The notes: generated by a model not told the origin, from the sequence alone. DNA of 6,710 nt from Pelotomaculum sp. UBA1371 (GCA_002305915.1 DBRJ01000015.1:1-6710); one strand, 5' to 3'; counted from the first letter of the stretch, positions 1-5,893 are shown. A program made the numbers and translations.

Positions 1-132
1 ATTGTTAATATGAAGGCTTCCCCTATGGATGCCAAAAAGAACATCGAAATGATCAGGAACTTAAACATTTCTCAAAGGGCAATTACAAATATTCTAGGTG
101 AAAACGCAAAGCAGCTCCTGGGGCTAGTTTAA
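1..132 (+). CDS. C-terminal fragment of an amidohydrolase-like protein (partial)
   Basis: An open frame runs from the first base of the window to a TAA at 130-132 and gives 43 residues; the start lies outside. The tail contains an ILGENAKQLLGL segment. This resembles the usual end of amidohydrolase family 2 (TIM-barrel metal-dependent hydrolases), where a helix with the pattern I-L-x-x-N-A-x-x-L-L-x-L closes the barrel after a stretch such as 'ISQRAITN'. No metal ligands are visible because they lie upstream, so substrate and reaction cannot be named. The gene converges with the restriction operon and is probably not functionally linked to it. The call rests on one short motif; other proteins with a similar terminal helix are possible. 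Confidence 0.6.
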   Translation: MVNMKASPMDAKKNIEMIRNLNISQRAITNILGENAKQLLGLV

Positions 133-134
133 TA

Positions 135-177
135 GCTTATTTGCCAGACGCCGGGCAGAGCGCTGACCAGCGTAAGC
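135..177 (+). other. Possible three-way-junction stem structure after the amidohydrolase stop
   Basis: An outer stem GCTTA (135-139) / TAAGC (173-177) encloses two smaller hairpins: TGCC (142-145) with GGCA (154-157), and CGCTG (161-165) with CAGCG (168-172). The second would form as a 4-bp stem with a GACC loop in RNA. It starts three bases after the stop codon, so it could protect or terminate the upstream mRNA. No U-run follows, so an intrinsic terminator is not supported. The stems are short and may be chance. Confidence 0.3.
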
Positions 178-315
178 AGCAAAAGTACGACTCGGGAAAC
201 AAAAAACTATAACGATACGCCCCTGTTTCCGGCTATTGGGTTGTTCCAATGCGGAAGGAAACTACTGAATTGTATTTACGCAAACCTCCCGGTTAATCTA
301 CAATCTCCGAAATGT

Positions 316-382
316 TGTTATTTTTTCCCCAGTCCGTCCACCTGTGGAGTTTCAGGAGATGCAGGATGCTGGCAAAATAACA
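316..382. repeat. Nested inverted repeat, outer arms TGTTATTTT / AAAATAACA
   Basis: A perfect 9-base inverted repeat (316-324 and 374-382) encloses a CCAG (329-332) / CTGG (369-372) pairing and an inner TCCAC-CT-GTGGA dyad (337-348). The arms are AT-rich. It could be a bidirectional 3' structure for the converging genes, because a T-run follows the left arm, or a small repeat-element remnant. Only the pairing is seen; the role is unknown. Confidence 0.35.
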
Positions 383-464
383 TCTTAATAGCCTTCCCCG
401 CCTATTTATGAGTGTTCTTCTATTCCATATTTTAGAATATTGTAATCCCTCATCTTTTTACCAG

Positions 465-2984
465 TTACATGCTAGCTATGTTATCCTTTTCAAACCGCTC
501 AAAAACTTCTTCAATCCTTAAAAAATACTTTTCCCGTCCCCGCATCTCTTTGATGACGAATCCAGATGCCCCCGCATACCGAACCATAGGGCCCGTTTCA
601 GTGATAAACCATGCTCGTCCGGCCGGGTTTTCCGGATTTGTCACCTTTACCGCCCCCGGCTCTATTTTTAATGCGACACCCCTTGCCCGCAGCCCCTCAT
701 AAAGCCTCCATTCGGGCTCTGTCTCTATAAACAACTCCTCCAACACCCTGGCCCGCTCCAGAGAGAGGCGCGATGTCCAGCGATGGGTGGAAAAACGGCG
801 GCCTGGCCCTGGACTGCTTTTATTCACGATCGGATATTTCAGGGCACTAACCCGGCCCAACCGGTAGAGTATCTGTAGTCTCTCCTCGCCCCTCCTGGTA
901 GACCAGGGGGTTGGGATATCTTTGCGCCGGACAACTTCCAAACCAGTTATCTCGGCCCTGTACGCAACGGCTCCGGTGCCGCCGCGCATAGAAGCCGGCA
1001 GGTAAATGGCCAGATGCCTGGCCACAAACTGGCGTCGCTGGGTTTTCAAAAGAGGCATATAATAAAGGCCTTTTTCCATAATCCAGCTCAAGTGCTCCAT
1101 CTCGCTGCCGCCTCTTAAAACACCGATTAACACCGGCTCGGCAGCAGCAGCTCGCCACTCAAAGGCACGCTCCCTGGCGCGGTGCTCGATAACCCGGTCG
1201 GCAAGTTCCCACCCGCCCCGGCCCAGGGCTGTTCGCAGCCACTGTCTCAAGTAATCTTCGTCCCCGGGTAATAAGGGTACCGCCCCAACTCCAATTTTGT
1301 TAAGGGACTGCCAGAGGAGACTTTTCCGGTATTCCCCTTCTGCCGGCTCACGATACGGGAATACGGCGGCAGCCTGGACTATGGTCCGCCCGGGACTTCC
1401 ATTTTCCCTATCTGGTTGGCCGTTTTCAATAATCGCATCCCGGTAGCGGTGCAGGACGTTGATGGCATCTTCCGGCGGGCCGGGTGAAGCGTATCTACCC
1501 ATAAATTCCGGTGAGGAATCGATCCGGTATTTGGCATCCAGCAGCAGGTGTAAAACCGGCCAATCCGGGTCCTTAAGGGTAACCAGCATATCAGGCTGCT
1601 GGGGAATGAGCACATAATCGCTCTGAAACCGGGGGTTATATACAACTTTTATGCTGCGTCCGCTGCAGTGATCAAAGGCCACGCTGCTTGTACGGCCTTT
1701 TTGGAGCAACACCTGCAAACCTTGCTGGCGCACTGAAAATAACTTGTGGACGGGTATCGCTTCACCAGTTGCTTCGGCAATCAACCGCAACAACGCCAGG
1801 TAGCACCAGTATTCGTATAACTGGCTGAGCTCCTTCACCGATAGGCGGATCAGGCCGCCTTCCAGGCGCAGCCCCAGCGTAAGGAGGAGAAAAGCCCGGT
1901 ACACCTCCCGGTAACCAGGCGCGCCAAGCAGCTGCAGGGAGACAAAACCAGGCGGCAACGTATCCCCTGCTACTGCCAGGGGTTCCAGGCGGCAGAGTGC
2001 AGTGATCCGTTCATCCAGCTGGTCCAGTTCTAGAATTATCTGCCTGCCACGCTGGCCTTCTCCCCTGCCCCCTTGCAAGCGCTGCCGTTCCTGGCTCCGC
2101 AGCAACCGGATGCGCTGGTGAATCCATTTCAACTGGCGGGCAATCCAACGGTGCTCCAGTGTATCCAGCACCGGCCTGGCACGGCATTCCGCCACCCGCT
2201 CCCGTACGCGGACGCCTCCGCCGAGTTCCAGAACACCACCCGTACCTTTACCCCGCCGTAATACTGACCGTATCGACGAGTCAACCCGTTTTACTTTTTC
2301 CACACGCGCCATCACCGGTTCACGGTTCAGCCCGCGCACCGGCCGGGCTGCAATATAGCGCAATGCCCGTTCCAGTTCGTCCATTACGTGACGCAGCAAG
2401 GACAGCCATTCTACGTGGGTGGGCTGGGGTACCCGATAGCCGAGGCCCAGTTGAAATGTCGCCCGCAAATATTCCAGGGCCAGTCCTGTGAGTATATCCT
2501 GGACTTCGGCAAGGATTTGCTGGTAATCGGTCATGTAGTCTAATTTAGCTGGAAAGATCTCTACTTCAAAACTGAATTCCGGCCTGCCATCCACCAGAAT
2601 AGTAAATTCGCTCCGTCCCACCTGGGAGCCGTAATTTACATAGCCGTGCAGGATTCTGCCGCCTTCTTCGCTGCTGAGGTCCCTGGTAATTAAAGGGTCC
2701 CTGTGTAAGATGGATAAGCGCCCGGCTTCTTTGGCACATAAATAAAGTTTGTAATCAATCTGCTCAAATAGGAGAGGGCCTATTGTCTGCCCCGGGTCTT
2801 GCGCCGCGGCATCCGGTACGGAACTGCGCCAAACTTTTAAAAATTGCACGTCCTCCCGAAGCCTGCGAAGCACAAGGCGTCCAGGAACAAAAACCTGGCC
2901 TGCCAGCAATGCCGGCGTTTTATTACGCGCCGGCCCCCAGCTTAAATATACCCGGTCTGTTTCAATGGTAAAAAGAGCTTCCAT
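465..2984 (-). CDS. DUF2357-type PD-(D/E)XK nuclease, McrC-like partner of the AAA+ protein
   Basis: 839 residues, ATG at 2982-2984, TAA at 465-467. Predicted effector nuclease of a McrBC-class restriction system, acting in the cytoplasm with the upstream AAA+ protein. Residues about 1-150 are beta-rich. Residues about 150-335 are helical and basic with a Gly/Arg-rich insert near 305-314, as expected for the DUF2357 stalk that contacts the McrB ring. The nuclease core follows: E391 in LYEYWC, P464-D465 in QPDML, D483-A-K485 in LLDAKYR, then YRDAI (514-518), all fitting PD-(D/E)XK chemistry. Residues about 615-835 are an extra C-terminal module, discussed in the findings. No catalytic residue looks missing, so the enzyme is probably active. 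GC content is high (38/60 at 1201-1260), unlike osmC and tetR. The start is supported by GAGGT six bases upstream. The substrate (modified DNA, other nucleic acid) is not determined by sequence. A LlaJI-like role is less likely because no methyltransferase is present. Confidence 0.9.
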   Translation of the reverse strand: MEALFTIETDRVYLSWGPARNKTPALLAGQVFVPGRLVLRRLREDVQFLKVWRSSVPDAAAQDPGQTIGPLLFEQIDYKLYLCAKEAGRLSILHRDPLITRDLSSEEGGRILHGYVNYGSQVGRSEFTILVDGRPEFSFEVEIFPAKLDYMTDYQQILAEVQDILTGLALEYLRATFQLGLGYRVPQPTHVEWLSLLRHVMDELERALRYIAARPVRGLNREPVMARVEKVKRVDSSIRSVLRRGKGTGGVLELGGGVRVRERVAECRARPVLDTLEHRWIARQLKWIHQRIRLLRSQERQRLQGGRGEGQRGRQIILELDQLDERITALCRLEPLAVAGDTLPPGFVSLQLLGAPGYREVYRAFLLLTLGLRLEGGLIRLSVKELSQLYEYWCYLALLRLIAEATGEAIPVHKLFSVRQQGLQVLLQKGRTSSVAFDHCSGRSIKVVYNPRFQSDYVLIPQQPDMLVTLKDPDWPVLHLLLDAKYRIDSSPEFMGRYASPGPPEDAINVLHRYRDAIIENGQPDRENGSPGRTIVQAAAVFPYREPAEGEYRKSLLWQSLNKIGVGAVPLLPGDEDYLRQWLRTALGRGGWELADRVIEHRARERAFEWRAAAAEPVLIGVLRGGSEMEHLSWIMEKGLYYMPLLKTQRRQFVARHLAIYLPASMRGGTGAVAYRAEITGLEVVRRKDIPTPWSTRRGEERLQILYRLGRVSALKYPIVNKSSPGPGRRFSTHRWTSRLSLERARVLEELFIETEPEWRLYEGLRARGVALKIEPGAVKVTNPENPAGRAWFITETGPMVRYAGASGFVIKEMRGREKYFLRIEEVFERFEKDNIASM

Positions 2985-2990
2985 AAACCA

Positions 2991-2995
2991 ACCTC
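2991..2995 (-). promoter_or_regulatory. Ribosome binding site of the nuclease gene, overlapping the mcrB stop
   Basis: On the minus strand the sequence reads TGAGGT, then six bases, then ATG. The TGA is the stop of the AAA+ gene and GAGGT is the Shine-Dalgarno of the nuclease gene. The overlap suggests translational coupling, keeping the two subunits in proportion. It also fixes the nuclease start at 2984. Confidence 0.8.
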
Positions 2996-5060
2996 ATAGC
3001 CAGAATGAAGTAAAACCTTCACTTTGCAAACGATCCCACATCAGGCATAACCTTGCCGCTGTTCTAGGAAAACGGGCGCCGGGCAGGCTGCCCCGCCGTC
3101 CTGCGGACTCCCACAACTCAGTAACGGGGGATGCCTCCTCTTCCGTCCTAAACTCCTGCCCCCGGTATGTCCAGCCGAGAAGTTGTAAAATTACCTGACG
3201 GATCGCGTTACTGCCCCCGGCAATCCGCGGTAGCACTTTCATTAGAAAAGCAAGGTCCAGCGGGTCCACGGTTTCACCGCCGCGGGTAACAAAGGCTGAA
3301 GATATTTCCCTTGCATGCAGGACAAAGAGCACAATTTCATCGCGCACCCGGTAGCCAACCTGAAGCTGGGCCTGGGTTAAAATAGAGTTGATTTCGGTAA
3401 GTGATTGAATTACATCCCCAATGACTTGCTTTGTTTCCCCGTTATGATCAGCGAGGTCCCCCAGACGCGCTGCACGGGGGTACCAGGCTTCAACCGGCCA
3501 GAGTGTAATTCCGGTGGGTCCGTTTACTACCCTTTCCCATACCGACAAATCAATGTCCGACAGTTCGATGGTAAAAGCCCTGTCCAGCACCTTCCGGCTG
3601 AAGCCGTGGGTGCTTTCATCCATGTTTACAGTTCCCACTATAGCCAGGTTGGGTGGCAGCCTTTGTTTCATCCAGACTGCGTCACTTTCATTCAATGCGA
3701 TACTAATTAGTGGTCCACTTTCATAGCCACCGCCCGCCGCCAACCACCGGTCTTCAACACGGCTCAGCACCTCGGCAAAATATTGTTCGACACGAGCCAG
3801 ATTCATTTCGTCGAGAATACAGATAAAATGCCTGTCCCGCTGTTCGTCTGCCTCCCGGGCAAATTCCAGCAGCGGCCCGGGCCGGAAATTTCCCTGTAAA
3901 TCGCAGTAGCCCAGCACGTCCGAACTGTCGGTCCAGTCCGGGCGCACAGGTAAAAGCTTTGACACACCACCGGTGACTTTAGCCACTAAGGCCGGCAGTT
4001 TCGACTTACCGGTGCCGGACACACCGGCCAGGATGACAAATGGCTTCGTGCGCAACGCAGTGATGTAAGCGGCAATTTGCCAGGGCTCAAAATAAAAGCC
4101 GGATTCAGTTATTGCTTTTATTACACGGCTGACGTACTCGTCCAGACTAACCAGTTGATTACCTTTTTCTTGCTGATCATTGTTTTTTAACTCTATGTAG
4201 TGGTCATATGTTTCAAGAAGAATCTTCAGGTCGTATATAATTTCATCGTCATCAGGAATAGCTTTTGCGTCATAAAATTTATAGGTGATTGTAGAATACT
4301 CGTAATCGATACCGAGGCTTGCATCAGAACGCAGGTCGATTTTGCTGTCAAGCTGAAAACTATACTCCTTAAGTTTGCTGCATTGCTTGCGAATAGTTTC
4401 CGCCTGGACGCTCAAAAATTTCCTCGCCTCAGCAAGACCTAGCCGGTTTTTGGGTTCCGTTACACCCTGCATCATACACAGGTACACACCGCTCATATCC
4501 TGGCGAAAAAGATAAACACAATAAACTCCACTCTGAGTGGTGGAAGTCTCGCGGGAATCAAGAAAGGAAATCCAGGGAATTTTAGCCCAATTCCCCATTC
4601 CGACTGACCAACTAACTTTCAGATAAGGAAATTGCTTTATGTAATCGTTTGCCTCAAGTATTTTTTGAATATCACTAAAGGCAGCCCATATGGGATGTTT
4701 TTTGCCAAACTTTCCACCGGCACGCGCATTTAAGTATTCCGTTAGGATGAAGTAGAACCCGTCGCGCAGATCTTTTATGTTCGGTTTACCATCCTCTCCA
4801 TTTTCCCTTAGCCGGACAACCGTAAAACCCAAACCGTCCATATACTTGTTTGCCTCGTTACCACCGCTGAAACTATTGACGGGGGTATTCGTCGCCAGGG
4901 AAATTATCTTTTTAACGGGGTAAAGCCTGCCATTATATTGAATAGCGAATTTATGGTTTTCTTTTTGCTCCCAGCCAGACCAATCGGCTGTTTCGCGCAA
5001 TTCCTGGTCAAATCGTTCCAGGGCCTTTACAATTATTTCGGGCGTGGTTTTTGGGATCAT
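2994..5060 (-). CDS. mcrB: McrB-type AAA+ NTPase with MrcB_N (DUF3578)-like recognition domain
   Basis: 688 residues; probable target-recognition and motor subunit of a type IV (modification-dependent) restriction system. Residues 1-85 resemble the ScoMcrA-like N-terminal head (NGRLYPVKKI at 43-52, FSGG at 64-67, GLGFTVV at 76-82). Residues about 95-290 match a MrcB_N/DUF3578 domain (SVGMGNWAKIPWISFLD at 152-168, then GVYCVYLF), which in relatives sits where target-recognition domains do. The AAA+ domain starts near 320: Walker A GVSGTGKS 346-353, Walker B ICILDE 413-418, an N-M-D-E segment 479-482 where E. coli McrB has its MNTADR GTP-signature, FSRKVLDR 487-494 with R494 as a likely arginine finger, and YRVRDE 570-575 near the sensor-2 position. 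It is the first gene of the operon and is followed after 9 bases by the nuclease gene. The ATG at 5058-5060 has GGAGTG seven bases upstream. The 5' part of the gene is AT-rich and the AAA+ part GC-rich. GTP versus ATP use is not settled by sequence. Confidence 0.92.
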   Translation of the reverse strand: MIPKTTPEIIVKALERFDQELRETADWSGWEQKENHKFAIQYNGRLYPVKKIISLATNTPVNSFSGGNEANKYMDGLGFTVVRLRENGEDGKPNIKDLRDGFYFILTEYLNARAGGKFGKKHPIWAAFSDIQKILEANDYIKQFPYLKVSWSVGMGNWAKIPWISFLDSRETSTTQSGVYCVYLFRQDMSGVYLCMMQGVTEPKNRLGLAEARKFLSVQAETIRKQCSKLKEYSFQLDSKIDLRSDASLGIDYEYSTITYKFYDAKAIPDDDEIIYDLKILLETYDHYIELKNNDQQEKGNQLVSLDEYVSRVIKAITESGFYFEPWQIAAYITALRTKPFVILAGVSGTGKSKLPALVAKVTGGVSKLLPVRPDWTDSSDVLGYCDLQGNFRPGPLLEFAREADEQRDRHFICILDEMNLARVEQYFAEVLSRVEDRWLAAGGGYESGPLISIALNESDAVWMKQRLPPNLAIVGTVNMDESTHGFSRKVLDRAFTIELSDIDLSVWERVVNGPTGITLWPVEAWYPRAARLGDLADHNGETKQVIGDVIQSLTEINSILTQAQLQVGYRVRDEIVLFVLHAREISSAFVTRGGETVDPLDLAFLMKVLPRIAGGSNAIRQVILQLLGWTYRGQEFRTEEEASPVTELWESAGRRGSLPGARFPRTAARLCLMWDRLQSEGFTSFWL

Positions 5061-5067
5061 TTCATTT

Positions 5068-5073
5068 CACTCC
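5068..5073 (-). promoter_or_regulatory. Ribosome binding site of mcrB
   Basis: GGAGTG on the minus strand, seven bases before the ATG at 5060. An upstream ATG at 5063-5065 meets a stop after two codons, so 5060 is the right start. Confidence 0.8.
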
Positions 5074-5091
5074 GATTTTTTCCGCCATTTC

Positions 5092-5100
5092 ATCATATCA
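5092..5100 (-). promoter_or_regulatory. Candidate proximal promoter of the restriction operon (extended -10)
   Basis: The minus strand reads TGATATGAT, an extended -10 (TGn + TATGAT, 5/6 to consensus), about 32 bases before the mcrB ATG. A weak -35 (TTTGAT, 16-base spacer) lies upstream. It is an alternative to, or second start with, the distal promoter at 5206-5214; its start point would be close to the ribosome binding site. Confidence 0.35.
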
Positions 5101-5120
5101 GGCGGCGAGGTTAATCAAAA

Positions 5121-5192
5121 ATGAAAGCTTCAATTATTGATGCCACCGGCACTGTGCTCTTTGGCGATTTATGGATAATCTGTATATTGTAA
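5121..5192 (+). other. Short open frame of doubtful reality; its start resembles bases 10-34
   Basis: ATG to TAA gives 23 residues beginning MKASIIDATG, with GAGG ten bases upstream. The first 25 bases match bases 10-34 of the window at 20 of 25 positions, in the same reading frame (MKASPMDAK there). It could be a duplicated remnant left when the operon was inserted, or chance. No function is assigned, and it lies antisense within the probable leader of the restriction operon. Confidence 0.2.
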
Positions 5193-5205
5193 TTGTAATA
5201 TTCTC

Positions 5206-5214
5206 ATTATATCA
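5206..5214 (-). promoter_or_regulatory. Candidate distal promoter of the restriction operon (extended -10, TATAAT)
   Basis: The minus strand reads TGATATAAT: a perfect sigma-A -10 (5206-5211) preceded by the TG of an extended -10. The -35 region is poor, which is normal for extended -10 promoters. Transcription would begin near 5199 and give a leader of about 140 bases. A partial dyad (5184-5201, ATATT...AATAT arms, 14 of 18 positions symmetric) covers the predicted start and could be an operator. Confidence 0.5.
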
Positions 5215-5266
5215 CGAAATATAGTAAATATTGTCTTATTCGGGCAAAAGGGCAGATCACGGTGAA

Positions 5267-5294
5267 GTTCCCGGCGATTCCCTGAATCAAGAAC
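5267..5294. repeat. Stem-loop C of the intergenic cluster
   Basis: GATTC (5276-5280) and GAATC (5284-5288) pair around a CCT loop. GTTC (5267-5270) and GAAC (5291-5294) extend the stem across an asymmetric internal loop. The hairpin is small but is the third in a row. Confidence 0.35.
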
Positions 5295-5310
5295 CAGGAC
5301 ATAGTGTAAA

Positions 5311-5374
5311 AGGCCGGTCCTTTCCAATTACTACGCGTAGTATAACTACCGGAGTACTGAGAAGGTACCGGCCT
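5311..5374 (-). terminator. Long imperfect stem-loop with nested palindrome; possible terminator of the osmC unit
   Basis: AGGCCGGT (5311-5318) pairs with ACCGGCCT (5367-5374), and CCTT/AAGG (5319-5322 / 5362-5365) extends the stem past one bulged base. The loop holds the perfect 12-base palindrome ACTACGCGTAGT (5330-5341). On the minus strand the stem ends in a short T-run (from 5311 to 5308), which is compatible with a weak intrinsic terminator for transcripts coming from osmC. The large loop and nested palindrome are unusual for a terminator, so a mobile-element remnant or RNA fold is an alternative. Confidence 0.4.
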
Positions 5375-5408
5375 ATTATGATGACCATGCCACATTACCG
5401 TACTGTAA

Positions 5409-5439
5409 GCGTGTCAAGAAAACCGTTACCTTGACACGC
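5409..5439. repeat. Perfect 10-bp stem-loop just after osmC
   Basis: GCGTGTCAAG (5409-5418) and CTTGACACGC (5430-5439) pair perfectly around an 11-base loop, 19 bases past the osmC stop. No U-run follows on either strand, so it is either a 3'-end stabilising hairpin, a factor-dependent terminator or a protein-binding dyad. A third, direct copy of the arm with one change (CCTCGACACG) is at 5445-5454. Confidence 0.5.
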
Positions 5440-5458
5440 GGTGCCCTCGACACGATGA

Positions 5459-5878
5459 TTATTTGATTGAATATGTTGTATTAATCACTACGTTATTCTT
5501 TAACATTGCCCAAACCGGGCAATAGGTTTGTTCGGATAATTGAATTGCCTTTTGAATATGAGTTTCATCAATATCACTGGATTGAACATTAAAATCAAGG
5601 CTTATTGTCTTAAAGCCAAGGGGATGCTCATCCCTTCTTTCTCCGCTGGCGGTTACTTCTAACCCTGATACGTCTCTGCCCATTTTTCTTAATAAAGTAA
5701 CAACGGTTGAGCCACTGCAGCTTGCCAGGCTGATTAATAACAATTGCAACGGCATGTAGCCTTCGCCGTCTCCAAGAGGCGGTATATAATCAATAATAAT
5801 AGACGGGTGGTCTCCTGCTTTCCCCTCAAACTTAAGTTTTTGATTGACTAAAGTTGCCCTTGCTTCAATATTACTCAT
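5459..5878 (-). CDS. OsmC family protein (probable thiol-dependent peroxide reductase)
   Basis: 139 residues, a typical length for the OsmC/Ohr superfamily. The two reactive cysteines are in place: C54 in SLASCSGSTVV at the start of the central helix and C120 in QTYCPVW. In this superfamily they reduce organic hydroperoxides or act on disulfides, and the protein works as an intertwined cytoplasmic dimer. The sequence around C54 and C120 looks more like the general OsmC/YhfA-like branch than strict Ohr, so substrate is uncertain. The ATG at 5876-5878 has a strong GGGAGG nine bases upstream. The gene lies 140 bases downstream of the TetR gene, on the same strand, with a matching operator-like dyad between them, so it is the likely target of that regulator. 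It is not obviously linked to the restriction operon. Confidence 0.9.
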   Translation of the reverse strand: MSNIEARATLVNQKLKFEGKAGDHPSIIIDYIPPLGDGEGYMPLQLLLISLASCSGSTVVTLLRKMGRDVSGLEVTASGERRDEHPLGFKTISLDFNVQSSDIDETHIQKAIQLSEQTYCPVWAMLKNNVVINTTYSIK

Positions 5879-5887
5879 AATACAAAT

Positions 5888-5893
5888 CCTCCC
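5888..5893 (-). promoter_or_regulatory. Ribosome binding site of the OsmC gene
   Basis: GGGAGG on the minus strand with a nine-base spacer to the ATG at 5878. This is a strong Gram-positive-type site and settles the start. Confidence 0.8.

Larger units (their letters stand above)
133..464. other. Intergenic stretch between convergent genes
   Basis: I found no convincing coding sequence in these 332 bases. They hold a possible three-way-junction fold just after the amidohydrolase stop (135-177), a 7-bp inverted repeat (GGAAACA 195-201 / TGTTTCC 224-230), a nested inverted repeat (316-382) and an AT-rich tail before the nuclease stop codon. No classic intrinsic terminator with a clear U-tract was seen for either converging gene. 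Confidence 0.6.
5061..5458. other. Intergenic region between mcrB and osmC
   Basis: This 398-base gap contains the two candidate promoters and leader of the restriction operon (5085-5214), then a dense run of inverted repeats (5267-5439). Open frames on both strands at about 5207-5434 have no recognisable domain, no good ribosome binding site and coincide with the palindromes, so I do not call them genes. The region may include the terminator of the osmC unit. Confidence 0.6.

Noticed and set aside
161..172. CGCTGACCAGCG resembling part of a hammerhead ribozyme core
   Set aside because: The invariant CUGANGA and GAAA core elements are absent; it is only a short palindrome.
847..1158. A 103-codon frame on the minus strand inside the nuclease gene
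   Set aside because: It lies in another frame of a gene with clear domain motifs, and its translation has no family pattern; GC-rich coding sequence often gives such frames.
2073..2491. Open frames of 62 and 110 codons on the + strand opposite the nuclease gene
   Set aside because: Proline- and arginine-rich translation typical of antisense GC-rich coding sequence; no ribosome binding site or known domain.
5207..5434. Overlapping open frames of 62 and 67 codons on opposite strands
   Set aside because: No recognisable domain and no good ribosome binding site; the frames run through strong palindromes, so they are better explained as non-coding structure.
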